Positions 1 to 7,586 of a stretch of 64,000 nucleotides of DNA are shown here, one piece after another (the stretch's first letter is position 1; each line of letters begins with the position of its first letter). A program made the translations under genes and the position numbers. Source of the stretch: Slackia faecicanis (GTDB taxonomy: Bacteria; Actinomycetota; Coriobacteriia; Coriobacteriales; Eggerthellaceae); assembly GCF_003725295.1 (NCBI RefSeq), contig NZ_QICB01000001.1:372001-436000 (forward strand). Direction: 5' to 3'. The notes beneath the pieces were generated by a model. It did not search any database and was not told the origin of the DNA. It worked only from the letters and a program-made list of their open reading frames with translations.

Positions 1-1
1 C

Positions 2-181
2 ACGTATCGATGGATCAAGCGCCTGCACGATGCGGGAGAAATTTTCATGATCCAGCCCGCGAAGCCCGTGACCATCTCCAATTTGGAGAAAGACCCCGAG
101 AAGCTCTTCGACCTCTACGAGCAGGGCTACGCCGAAGCAGCGCTCCATTACGCCGAGCTGATGGAATATCTGGCACGCTAA
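2..181 (+). CDS. patatin-like phospholipase, C-terminal fragment
   Basis: Open from the window edge to a TAA at 179-181. The 59 visible residues include YRWIKRLHDAG, FMIQPAKPV, EKDPEKL and LYEQGYAEA. This resembles the C-terminus of RssA/YjjU-type patatin-like phospholipases, whose tail typically reads 'P..P.....E.d..kL..lY..Gy.da'. The catalytic Ser/Asp domains lie outside the window, so activity cannot be judged. A GC-rich terminator follows 33 bp later. The family assignment rests on the tail only and is moderately sure. Confidence 0.6.
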   Translation, partial: TYRWIKRLHDAGEIFMIQPAKPVTISNLEKDPEKLFDLYEQGYAEAALHYAELMEYLAR

Positions 182-213
182 AGCCCGCAGAAAGCGCGCC
201 GTTCGTCCGAAAC

Positions 214-258
214 GCCCGCCGCATCTATTCCCCGAAAGAATCGAACGGCGGGCTTTTT
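214..258 (+). terminator. intrinsic terminator of the patatin-like gene
   Basis: GCCCGCCG (214-221) pairs with CGGCGGGC (246-253) and is followed by TTTTT. The loop is long (24 nt), but stem and T-tract are well formed on the plus strand. Confidence 0.7.
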
Positions 259-372
259 CGTGGCCTTGTAATCGGCGCGGCGAACAAGAGGGCCTGCGGG
301 CCGTAAGACAAAAGCGAGTTATGCTTCAAAAGCCGCCTTTTGCGCGATGCATATATATAGGTAAGGAAAACG

Positions 373-398
373 AAAAAGGCCCCGCTTTCGCGAGGCCT
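373..398 (-). terminator. intrinsic terminator of tRNA operon 1
   Basis: On the minus strand a 9-bp stem AGGCCTCGC/GCGGGGCCT (one G-U) closes a GAAA tetraloop and is followed by TTTTT. It lies directly after tRNA-Gly at 407-482. An identical copy ends operon 2 at 1332-1353. Confidence 0.9.
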
Positions 399-406
399 GT
401 GCAATC

Positions 407-482
407 TGGAGCGGACAACGGGGCTCGAACCCGCGACCCCAACCTTGGCAAGGTTGTGCTCTACCAACTGAGCCATGTCCGC
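407..482 (-). tRNA. tRNA-Gly(GCC)
   Basis: Cloverleaf on the minus strand with acceptor GCGGACA, anticodon loop TTGCCAA (GCC), TTCGAGC T-loop and encoded CCA at 407-409. Distal gene of the Val-Gly-Cys-Gly operon; identical in sequence to the Gly genes at 603 and 1362. Confidence 0.97.
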
Positions 483-485
483 ATA

Positions 486-559
486 TGGAGGCGAGAACCG
501 GATTCGAACCGGTGGTGAGGGCTTTGCAGGCCCCTGCCTTACCACTTGGCCATCTCGCC
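486..559 (-). tRNA. tRNA-Cys(GCA)
   Basis: Cloverleaf with acceptor GGCGAGA/TCTCGCC, anticodon loop CTGCAAA (GCA), TTCGAAT T-loop and encoded CCA at 486-488. It lies between two tRNA-Gly genes and is the only member of operon 1 without a second copy here. Confidence 0.97.
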
Positions 560-602
560 TTTTGTCAAAGCAGGTCCCGCCGAAACGGGACCTGAACATT
601 GC

Positions 603-678
603 TGGAGCGGACAACGGGGCTCGAACCCGCGACCCCAACCTTGGCAAGGTTGTGCTCTACCAACTGAGCCATGTCCGC
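603..678 (-). tRNA. tRNA-Gly(GCC)
   Basis: Second Gly(GCC) gene, same sequence as 407-482, CCA encoded at 603-605, separated by 3 bp from tRNA-Val. Confidence 0.97.
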
Positions 679-681
679 AAA

Positions 682-756
<75 letters not shown>

Positions 757-800
757 ATTCGCTGTGGTTCGAAGCGAACCGCTCGAACCGACGAGTTGAT

Positions 801-829
801 ATATTATCCCTTGGATGCCTTCGATGCAA
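801..829 (-). promoter_or_regulatory. sigma-A type promoter of tRNA operon 1
   Basis: Minus strand -35 TTGCAT (824-829), 17-bp spacer, -10 TAATAT (801-806), 45 bp upstream of tRNA-Val. The same layout precedes operon 2. Confidence 0.75.
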
Positions 830-1331
830 GTACTTTTTTTGAAAAAGTTTCCCGGAACGGAAGAAAGATAATTCGCCGCTCTGTCGGCAATACGCATTTC
901 ACCTGGTCAACCGCAAAATACTTGCAGGATCGAAGCGGAAGGGGCGTACATAAAGCCCGGTCGACAGTAAACGCGACATGGGCGCATGTCGAAGAAACCG
1001 TGCCGATCCCCTCGTTGCCTTGCGGTTCGGAAGGACGCAACAAGGTTCGACGCCGTCCGACAAGGTCGGCTTAGCGGATGCGCTTTCGTCCGCGAAGGCG
1101 CAAGGTCTGCCGCGCTTCGGTCCCTACGCCCGCAAAGACAGCAGGCCCGCCAGGGCCATCGATGCCGGCAGCACACGCCATAGCGCGCGGTCGAGGCGAA
1201 AGAAGGCGGCTCTTGCGCACGCAGGAGGCGTAGCGCATCTATCGAGAGCGCGCTGCAGGCAAACGTGAGCGAGACGTCGGAAGGCAACCCGTCAACATAG
1301 ACGATCTTCGGGTTGTATCGAAAAACGAAAA
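830..1331. other. non-coding interval between tRNA operons
   Basis: About 500 bp between the operon 1 promoter and the operon 2 terminator. I see no ribosome-binding site with a plausible frame, no protein family signature and no further cloverleaf. Confidence 0.5.
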
Positions 1332-1353
1332 AGGCCCCGCTTTCGCGAGGCCT
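1328..1353 (-). terminator. intrinsic terminator of tRNA operon 2
   Basis: Exact copy of the terminator at 373-398: 9-bp stem with GAAA loop and T-tract on the minus strand. Confidence 0.9.
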
Positions 1354-1361
1354 GTGCAATC

Positions 1362-1437
1362 TGGAGCGGACAACGGGGCTCGAACCCGCGACCCCAACCT
1401 TGGCAAGGTTGTGCTCTACCAACTGAGCCATGTCCGC
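1362..1437 (-). tRNA. tRNA-Gly(GCC)
   Basis: Third copy of tRNA-Gly(GCC); CCA encoded at 1362-1364. The stretch from the terminator through this gene matches 367-483 exactly. Confidence 0.97.
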
Positions 1438-1440
1438 AAA

Positions 1441-1515
<75 letters not shown>

Positions 1516-1559
1516 ATTCGCTTGTCGTTCAAGTGCTTTGCTCGAAGCGACAAATCGAT

Positions 1560-1588
1560 ATATTAACCGTTGTCCAAAGCGAGCGCAA
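1560..1588 (-). promoter_or_regulatory. sigma-A type promoter of tRNA operon 2
   Basis: Minus strand -35 TTGCGC (1583-1588), 17-bp spacer, -10 TAATAT (1560-1565). Confidence 0.75.
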
Positions 1589-2018
1589 GCACTTTTTTGA
1601 AATTTCTTTCCGAATCAGAGCCGCCTTTCGCGCTCCATGCATCGCAAAGATAAGCGACCATGGGTTTCACCTGCGAAAACATTGGTATCGAATCCGATTC
1701 GCCTTGAAATACAAGTAAAAGAAATAGCAGCTGCATCCTGCGACAAAAGCATCTGCATCGGAAAAGACAGAGTGAGAAACCAGGGTTATAGGACGAAAAT
1801 GATCGACCTGAAACGAAAAACCCGCCGTGGCGAAGCAAACGGCGCCGCACCCGAAACGTCTCCGGCGCGTCGCCCCGCCTTCGTCGCCCGCCCCTTTACC
1901 TTCGCGACAGGCACAACGCATTTCGGAGCTTAACGGACACACTTTTATCCGCTAAGCCGCCGCCAAGCCCCCATTTCGGACCGGCAGCCCTCGAGCCCTG
2001 CCCTATCTTCCCTGAACG
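1589..2018. other. non-coding interval
   Basis: About 430 bp between the operon 2 promoter and the terminator of the first tRNA-Leu unit. No supported gene, tRNA or long repeat is visible. Confidence 0.5.
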
Positions 2019-2044
2019 CAAAAAAGGCAACCTTGCGGCTGCCT
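2019..2044 (-). terminator. intrinsic terminator of tRNA-Leu copy 1
   Basis: Minus strand stem AGGCAGCC/GGTTGCCT with GCAA tetraloop followed by six T residues. Confidence 0.9.
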
Positions 2045-2055
2045 TTCGATTTCGA

Positions 2056-2144
2056 TGGTGTCGGAGGCGGGATTTGAACCCGCACACCCGGTAAATGGGC
2101 ACTAGCACCTCAAGCTAGCGTGTCTGCCGTTCCACCACTCCGAC
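2056..2144 (-). tRNA. tRNA-Leu(GAG), copy 1
   Basis: 89-nt class II tRNA with acceptor GTCGGAG, anticodon loop TTGAGGT (GAG), long variable arm and encoded CCA at 2056-2058. A second identical gene lies at 2534-2622. Confidence 0.97.
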
Positions 2145-2153
2145 GTGTCAGCC

Positions 2154-2405
2154 TTATCGGCTGCGAGTTAGTATTCTATGCCAGAAGCCCTGCGATGGCA
2201 AGAGGTAATTTTGGGAAATTGTCTCGCCGAGAAATCGCGCCCCGCAGGAAGGGAATCCCGCCGCAGTCGCAACGAAAGCATCGGGGTCCGCGACGCGCAG
2301 ATGACGAAGATGGCCGAGCTGCCTGATGGTCGCTGCGTAAGACCTCGTCTTCCTGTAGACCGCGACCGCTTTCCGCTTCTGCTCGTGGGCGTAGACGACT
2401 TTCAT
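2154..2405 (-). pseudogene. IS transposase orfA relic
   Basis: A frame starting at 2405 encodes MKVVYAHEQKRKAVAVY and then RSYAATIRQLG. This resembles the N-terminal helix-turn-helix of IS3/IS150-type orfA proteins, typically 'MK..Y....K..AV.lY.kt.S...tir.lGyp'. Homology stops after about 33 residues and the rest runs into the tRNA-Leu promoter region. No terminal repeats or DDE domain are visible, so this is a small relic sitting between two identical tRNA-Leu units. A chance frame is possible but unlikely, given the matching motif order. Confidence 0.5.
2173..2201 (-). promoter_or_regulatory. promoter of tRNA-Leu copy 1
   Basis: Minus strand -35 TTGCCA (2196-2201), 17-bp spacer, -10 TAGAAT (2173-2178). 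Confidence 0.7.
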
Positions 2406-2497
2406 GGCGGACCTCCGTTTCTGTACGGAATCATGCCCGAACTCCCTTTCGCCCTATAGCCCTATAACCCTCGGGTCTCGCATGCGCGGCAGGAAAC

Positions 2498-2522
2498 GAA
2501 AAAGGCAGCCTTGCAGCTGCCT
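2498..2522 (-). terminator. intrinsic terminator of tRNA-Leu copy 2
   Basis: Minus strand stem AGGCAGC/GCTGCCT followed by TTTTT. It differs from the copy 1 terminator in the loop and one stem pair. Confidence 0.88.
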
Positions 2523-2533
2523 TTCGATTTCGA

Positions 2534-2622
2534 TGGTGTCGGAGGCGGGATTTGAACCCGCACACCCGGTAAATGGGCACTAGCACCTCAAGCTAGCGTG
2601 TCTGCCGTTCCACCACTCCGAC
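2534..2622 (-). tRNA. tRNA-Leu(GAG), copy 2
   Basis: Identical to 2056-2144 (offset 478). Identity extends through the 5' flank to within the -10 region. Confidence 0.97.
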
Positions 2623-2650
2623 GTGTCAGCCTTATCGGCTGCGAGTTAGT

Positions 2651-2679
2651 ATTTTCTCCTATTGTCACGCTAAACGCAA
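2651..2679 (-). promoter_or_regulatory. promoter of tRNA-Leu copy 2
   Basis: Minus strand -35 TTGCGT (2674-2679), 17-bp spacer, weak -10 GAAAAT (2651-2656). Placed by homology with copy 1. Confidence 0.5.
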
Positions 2680-2698
2680 GAAGAAATTTTAAAAAGTT

Positions 2699-2953
2699 TT
2701 ACTGGGCGATGTGGCCCTGGGGATAAATGACCATGAGGACCAACAGCGACACCATGAAGACGACCGCGAAGATGATCGTGATGCGGTCGAGGTTCTTCTC
2801 GATGATATTGGTGCCGGTCTGCGTGGAGTACAGCGAGCTGGCGATCATGTCGGAAACGCCCGTGCCCTTGCCGGAATGAAGCAGAACGAACACGATGAGT
2901 CCGATGCCCGACAGGGCCCAGACGACGAGAACAGCGATGAGCAACGGATTCAC
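2699..2953 (-). CDS. secG: SecG, preprotein translocase subunit
   Basis: 84-residue protein of the SecYEG channel in the cytoplasmic membrane. It has two hydrophobic helices (PLLIAVLVVWALSGIG.. at about 3-27 and IIFAVVFMVSLLVLMV at about 60-78) joined by the conserved loop HSGKGTGVSDM. This matches SecG topology and length. The GTG start at 2953 is chosen because AAGGAG lies 7 nt upstream; an in-frame ATG 45 nt further up has no comparable site. It lies between the tRNA-Leu promoter and aroQ with about 48 bp to aroQ, and is probably cotranscribed with the aro genes. Confidence 0.93.
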   Translation of the reverse strand: MNPLLIAVLVVWALSGIGLIVFVLLHSGKGTGVSDMIASSLYSTQTGTNIIEKNLDRITIIFAVVFMVSLLVLMVIYPQGHIAQ

Positions 2954-3001
2954 GTCACTTCTCCTTACCGATTTGTGCGAGATAAATATACAAGCCATGA
3001 A

Positions 3002-3490
3002 TTATAGACGCTCGGCGGCGCTTTTCGCAAGGAAATCACGCAAAAACAGAAGAGCGTCTCGGTAGCCTCGAATGCCGCGGCCCGTGATCGTATGCAGCGC
3101 AGCCTGGCGCACGTAGGAAACCTGGCGGAAACCTTCGCGCTTCTCGACCGCCGAGATATGCACCTCCACGAACGGTATGCCGACGGCCTTCAGCGCGTCG
3201 AGGATCGCGATGGAAGTGTGCGTATACGCCGCGGGATTGATCACGATGCCGTCATAGACGCCGTAGGCCTGCTGGATCGCATCCACCAAATCGCCTTCGT
3301 GATTGCTCTGGAAACACGTCGCCGCGAAGCCCTCCTCCTGCGCGGTGCGCTCAACCAGGTCGAGCAGGGCGCGATAGTCCTCTTTCCCGTAAATATCGGG
3401 CTCGCGCAGGCCGAGCATATTGATATTGGGGCCGTTGACGACCAGAAACCTCGGCCTCGAAGCGCCCTTGTCGCGACCGTCGTCACGCAT
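3002..3490 (-). CDS. aroQ: type II 3-dehydroquinate dehydratase
   Basis: 162 residues, normal for the small dodecameric type II enzyme that converts 3-dehydroquinate to 3-dehydroshikimate. Visible family motifs are VVNGPNINMLGLREPDIYG near the N-terminus, SNHEGDLVDAIQ, VINPAAYTHTSIA and VEVHISAVEKRE. The catalytic Tyr sits in the IYG motif and the conserved His in VHIS. The ATG at 3490 overlaps the TGA of the upstream fusion gene by 8 bp, indicating translational coupling. It is the last biosynthetic gene of the aro operon. Confidence 0.96.
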   Translation of the reverse strand: MRDDGRDKGASRPRFLVVNGPNINMLGLREPDIYGKEDYRALLDLVERTAQEEGFAATCFQSNHEGDLVDAIQQAYGVYDGIVINPAAYTHTSIAILDALKAVGIPFVEVHISAVEKREGFRQVSYVRQAALHTITGRGIRGYRDALLFLRDFLAKSAAERL

Positions 3491-5276
3491 GGCACGTCCT
3501 CCCCTCGCTCGTTTCGTTTTCCTCCAGCGCCGCGATAACGCGCTCGACGGCATCCTCGAGCGTCGCGTCGTTTTCGACCGCCGCATCGGCCCAGGCCTCG
3601 TACAGCTTCGCGCGGCGGCGGAAAAGCTCGGCCACACCCGTCGCCTTGCTCACCGGGCGCCCCTCGCATGCCAGAAGCTCGAGCGGGCGGCGCAGCAGCA
3701 CCACGACGGCGTTCTGATGCAGAAGATCGTAGTTGCGCGGCTGCGTGACCACGCCCCCGCCGCATGCCGCCACGAGCCCCGATTCCTTGCAGACCTCCCG
3801 CACGGCCTCGGTTTCATACCGGCGAAACGCCGCTTCGCCGAGGCGCTCGAATATTTCGGGAACGGGCATGCCCACCCGCTGCGCGATGCGCTCGTCCACA
3901 TCGACGAACGGCCTGCCGAGGCGCGCCGCAACAAGCGCGCCGACCGTGCTTTTCCCGCCGCCCGGCATGCCGATCAAAACGACGGAGCGCATATCGGCCG
4001 CCACGCGTTCGATCGCGCGCTCCATCGCGGATTCGTCGATGCGCACGCCACGAAACACCTCGCTTGCACGCTTGGCCTGCGCCACCAGCATGGAAAGCCC
4101 GTTCTCGTGCGCGATGCCGAGCTTTTCGGCCTGCAGGAGGATTCCCGTGCGTGCAGGGTTGTACACCACGTCGAGCACGGCGTCCAAGCCGTCGCGATAA
4201 CCCGCGCGCGTCTCGCCCGTGCGGGCGAACGGCTCCAGGTCGACGACCGATTCCGGGCAATGCGGATACATGCCGACAGGCGTGGCGTTCACCACGATGT
4301 CGGCATCGTAATGGCGCTCGACCGTATCGAAGCCCGCCCCGGGCAGCCCGCGCGAAACCACGGCCACCTCGCGCGCGCCGCGGTCGCGCAGCACGGCGCA
4401 GACGGTCTTCGACGCGCCGCCCGCCCCCAACACAAGCGCCTTGCGCCCGGCCGCTTCGACCCCCGCGCGGTCGAGCATGAAAGAAAAGCCGTCATAATCG
4501 GTATTGTCGCCATAGATCGTGCCGTCGGCGCGGCGCACCAGCGTGTTCACGCACCCGATGGCGCGCGCGGCATCGGACAGCTCGTCGCACAGCGGCATGA
4601 CCGTTTCTTTATAAGGGATGGTCACGTTGACGCCGTCGTAGCGGCCGTGCAGCACGAACTCCTTAACGTCTTCGGGCTCCACCTCGAACAGGCGATACTC
4701 GTATGCGCCCAGCAAGGCGTGAATCTTCGGCGAATAGCTGTGGCCGAGCGACCTGCCCAAAAGCCCGTAGACGGGCGCGTCCCCATGCTGCGCGCCGCAG
4801 GCCCGCTCGACACGCGGCGCGCCGGCGCCTTCGCAAGACGACGCCGATGCTTCGTCGCGGCACGACAACCCGTCGCAACGCGAAACGCCCGGCGCGTCCC
4901 CGGGCGCCGCGAGCGACTCGACGGACACGGCCCGTTCCTGCACCTGTTCGACGCGAGAGGAGCGGTCTTCACCGTCCAAAAGACGCTGCTGGTATTCCCT
5001 GCTCATTTCCATGATCGACTCGAACAGCGGCTCCATATAGCGCGCGAACTCGGCAGACGCGGCCTGCGTCGCGGCTTCGATCTTGCGCACCTCCCGCGCG
5101 CGGTCGAGCACGGGAAGGCCCTTCGCGCGCTTATAGGCGGCAACGTCGGCCGCGGCGCGCATCCTTTCCTCGAAAAGCTCGATGATGCGCGCGTCGATCG
5201 CATCGATGTTCTCGCGCGACGCCGCAAGGTCGACGGGTTCGTCGGCACGGGCCGGCGCATCGGTCCTTCGATTCAT
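3483..5276 (-). CDS. chorismate mutase / shikimate dehydrogenase / shikimate kinase fusion
   Basis: A single 597-residue frame carries three enzymes. Residues about 20-100 match an AroQ-type chorismate mutase (RENIDAIDARIIELFEER, then K..G.PV.DRAREV). Residues about 168-430 match shikimate dehydrogenase: GHSYSP substrate loop, NVTIPYK with catalytic Lys, NTDYDGF with catalytic Asp, LGAGGASK cofactor loop and NATPVGMYP. Residues about 433-595 match shikimate kinase: Walker A GMPGGGKST, DVDERI and ACGGGVV. A Cys/Ser/Ala-rich linker of about 65 residues separates the first two domains. The ATG at 5276 overlaps the aroC stop as ATGA, which fixes the start. Every key residue looks intact, so all three activities are plausible. 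Confidence 0.93.
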   Translation of the reverse strand: MNRRTDAPARADEPVDLAASRENIDAIDARIIELFEERMRAAADVAAYKRAKGLPVLDRAREVRKIEAATQAASAEFARYMEPLFESIMEMSREYQQRLLDGEDRSSRVEQVQERAVSVESLAAPGDAPGVSRCDGLSCRDEASASSCEGAGAPRVERACGAQHGDAPVYGLLGRSLGHSYSPKIHALLGAYEYRLFEVEPEDVKEFVLHGRYDGVNVTIPYKETVMPLCDELSDAARAIGCVNTLVRRADGTIYGDNTDYDGFSFMLDRAGVEAAGRKALVLGAGGASKTVCAVLRDRGAREVAVVSRGLPGAGFDTVERHYDADIVVNATPVGMYPHCPESVVDLEPFARTGETRAGYRDGLDAVLDVVYNPARTGILLQAEKLGIAHENGLSMLVAQAKRASEVFRGVRIDESAMERAIERVAADMRSVVLIGMPGGGKSTVGALVAARLGRPFVDVDERIAQRVGMPVPEIFERLGEAAFRRYETEAVREVCKESGLVAACGGGVVTQPRNYDLLHQNAVVVLLRRPLELLACEGRPVSKATGVAELFRRRAKLYEAWADAAVENDATLEDAVERVIAALEENETSEGRTCHA

Positions 5277-6364
5277 CGGTCCAGCCTCGCTTCCAGCATC
5301 AGGTCGTATACCGCCACGGCGCACGCCGCCTCCACCACGGGAACGGCGCGCACGGCGACGCAGGGGTCGTGGCGCCCTTCGAGCGCAAGATCGACATCGC
5401 GGCCGTCCTTCAAATCGACGCTGTGCTGCTCGATGAAGATCGACGAGGTGGGCTTGAAGGCGGCGCGCACGATCAGCGGCTCTCCCGTGGAAATGCCGCC
5501 CAGGATGCCGCCCGCGTTGTTCGATTCGAACGCCGGCGCGCCCGCATCCATGCGATACGGATCATTATGCTGCGAGCCGTGCATGTCGGCGGCGGCGAAC
5601 CCCCTGCCGAATTCGACGCCCTTGACGGCGGGAATGCCGAACACGGCGCGCGCCACGGCGTTCTCGAGCCCGTCGAACAAGGGCTCGCCGATGCCGACCG
5701 GCAGCCCCACCGCGGCGCATTCCACCACGCCGCCCACGCTGTCGCCCTGCGCACGGGCGGCGGCGATCGCGTCCTGCATGGCCGCACCGCACGCATCGTC
5801 GATCACGGGAAAAGGCTTGCGGCCGGGCGCCGACACGTCTTCGGGGCCGATGCCCTGCAAAGGCCACGCGGCATCGGCGACGCACGCCGCCCGCGCCAGA
5901 TGCGCGCCCACGAAAACGCCCTGCTCGGCAAGGAGCTGCTTGGCGATGCCGCCCGCGATGCACAGCGGCGCGGTCAGGCGGCCCGAGAAATGGCCGCCGC
6001 CCGCCACGTCCTGCGCCCCGCCGAATTTCACCTCGGCCACGTAATCGGCGTGTCCCGGCCGCGGCGTGCGGCGCAGCGCCTCGTAATCGGAGCTGCGCGC
6101 ATCGGCGTTGCGGATGACGGCGGCAAGCGGAGCGCCGCAGGTCACGCCATCGACCAGGCCTCCCAGAAACTCAGGGACATCGGATTCTTTGCGCGACGTC
6201 GACCACGGCATGCCGCTCGGCGCGCGACGCGCGAGAAACGCCTGCAGCTCGTCGAGGTCGATCCTTTTGCCCGCGGGAATTCCCTCCACGACGCAGCCGA
6301 TGCCCGCCGAATGGCTTTGGCCGAATATCGTGACGCTGAAATGGGTGCCTATACGGGATGCCAT
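5273..6364 (-). CDS. aroC: chorismate synthase
   Basis: 363 residues, the usual length. The enzyme uses reduced FMN to convert EPSP to chorismate. Family motifs are visible: FGQSHSAGIGCVVEGIPAG at the N-terminus, RRTPRPGHADY, GGGHFSGR, and GISTGEPLIVRAAFKPTSS with DLALEGRHDPCV near the C-terminus. The downstream fusion gene overlaps its stop (ATGA), and aroB ends 55 bp upstream. An AG-rich site precedes the ATG. It sits in order with aroF, aroB, the fusion and aroQ. Confidence 0.97.
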   Translation of the reverse strand: MASRIGTHFSVTIFGQSHSAGIGCVVEGIPAGKRIDLDELQAFLARRAPSGMPWSTSRKESDVPEFLGGLVDGVTCGAPLAAVIRNADARSSDYEALRRTPRPGHADYVAEVKFGGAQDVAGGGHFSGRLTAPLCIAGGIAKQLLAEQGVFVGAHLARAACVADAAWPLQGIGPEDVSAPGRKPFPVIDDACGAAMQDAIAAARAQGDSVGGVVECAAVGLPVGIGEPLFDGLENAVARAVFGIPAVKGVEFGRGFAAADMHGSQHNDPYRMDAGAPAFESNNAGGILGGISTGEPLIVRAAFKPTSSIFIEQHSVDLKDGRDVDLALEGRHDPCVAVRAVPVVEAACAVAVYDLMLEARLDR

Positions 6365-6419
6365 CGCGGCCCTCGCCTTCTTTCAATCACGCCCGCATCC
6401 GTCGAAAACGGCGGCGGGC

Positions 6420-7478
6420 CTACGAACACGCTTCGCGGACGAAGCGCGAGAAATCCTGCAAGTCAAGCGGCAGCATGCATGCACGTCCGATGCCCTCCAT
6501 GGCCGCCACGTTCATCACGCCGCCCGCACGCTTCTTGTCGGCGAGCGCCGCTTCATAGAGCCGCTCGGCGGAAAACGGGGCACGCGCGGACATGCCGTAT
6601 GCCTCGACGGCCGACGCGACGCGCGCGGCATCGGCCGCTTCGCACAAGCCGCGTTTCGCGCACGCGCGCGCCGCCATGGCCATGCCGCTCGCCACGGCGA
6701 ATCCGTGCGTTATCTCGAAACCCGATTCCCTCTCGATCGCATGGCCCAGCGTGTGGCCGAAGTTCAGCAGCATGCGCGCGCCCCGCTCGCGCTCGTCGGC
6801 CTGCACGATATCGCGCTTGATCGCCACGCAGCGCGTGATAACCCGGGCAAGGCGCGCATCGCCCGGCACGAGCGGGGTTTCGAGCAGCGAGAACAGGTCC
6901 GCGTCGGCGATGGCGCCGTACTTGATCGCCTCGGCGCATCCGTCCGTGAAAAAATGCGGCGCAAGCGTGGCGAGCGTCGCGGTGTCGATAAGCACGGCGG
7001 AGGGCTGGAAGAATGCGCCCACCAGGTTCTTTCCCTGAGGAAGGTCGACGGCGGTCTTGCCGCCCACCGACGAATCGACGCATGCGAGAAGCGACGTGGG
7101 AATCTGCAGGCAGCGACAACCCCGCATGTAGGTGGCCGCCGCGAAGCCCGCCATGTCGCCCGTCACGCCGCCGCCCAAGGCCACGACCAAAGACGACCTG
7201 GTCAGCCCTGCTTCGGCCATCGCCTGCAGGCACGACCCGTAGGTCGAAAGATTCTTCGACGCCTCGCCCGCCGGAAAGACGAACTCCCCCACGGAAAACC
7301 CCGACGCCGCAAGCGAGCGCTTCACGCGGCCGAGATACAGCGGCGCCACGTTGCTGTCGCTGACCACGAACGCCGCATCGCCGCCGATCGAAGCGGCCAC
7401 GGCGCCCGCCTCGTCGATCGAATACTCGTCGATCAAGACGTCGTAGGCCGTCGAGGCCTTCACCCGCACCGTGCTCAT
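6420..7478 (-). CDS. aroB: 3-dehydroquinate synthase
   Basis: 352 residues, matching the NAD+- and metal-dependent enzyme that cyclises DAHP. Motifs are FPAGEASKNLSTYGS, ALGGGVTGDMAGFAAATYMRGC, PTSLLACVDSSVGGKT, KNLVGAFFQPSAV and NFGHTLGHAIE, the last containing a metal-binding His. The ATG at 7478 begins MSTVRV, with aroF about 108 bp upstream. No unusual changes are seen in the conserved blocks. Confidence 0.97.
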   Translation of the reverse strand: MSTVRVKASTAYDVLIDEYSIDEAGAVAASIGGDAAFVVSDSNVAPLYLGRVKRSLAASGFSVGEFVFPAGEASKNLSTYGSCLQAMAEAGLTRSSLVVALGGGVTGDMAGFAAATYMRGCRCLQIPTSLLACVDSSVGGKTAVDLPQGKNLVGAFFQPSAVLIDTATLATLAPHFFTDGCAEAIKYGAIADADLFSLLETPLVPGDARLARVITRCVAIKRDIVQADERERGARMLLNFGHTLGHAIERESGFEITHGFAVASGMAMAARACAKRGLCEAADAARVASAVEAYGMSARAPFSAERLYEAALADKKRAGGVMNVAAMEGIGRACMLPLDLQDFSRFVREACS

Positions 7479-7586
7479 CGCGCCGACGCCCCTGCTCCGA
7501 CGCGCGCCTTCGCGCGCAATTCGACCGCCACGATGAAGGCCCGTTCCGTCGAACGGGACGCCGAACCGACGCTCGCCGCGGCCATC

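Noticed and set aside
3420-6044. Very long open frames on the plus strand opposite the aro genes (also opposite gap/ffh, recG/fakA and def/priA)
   Set aside because: They mirror high-GC codons of real minus-strand genes, are rich in Arg/His/Ala, have no ribosome-binding sites and match no family.
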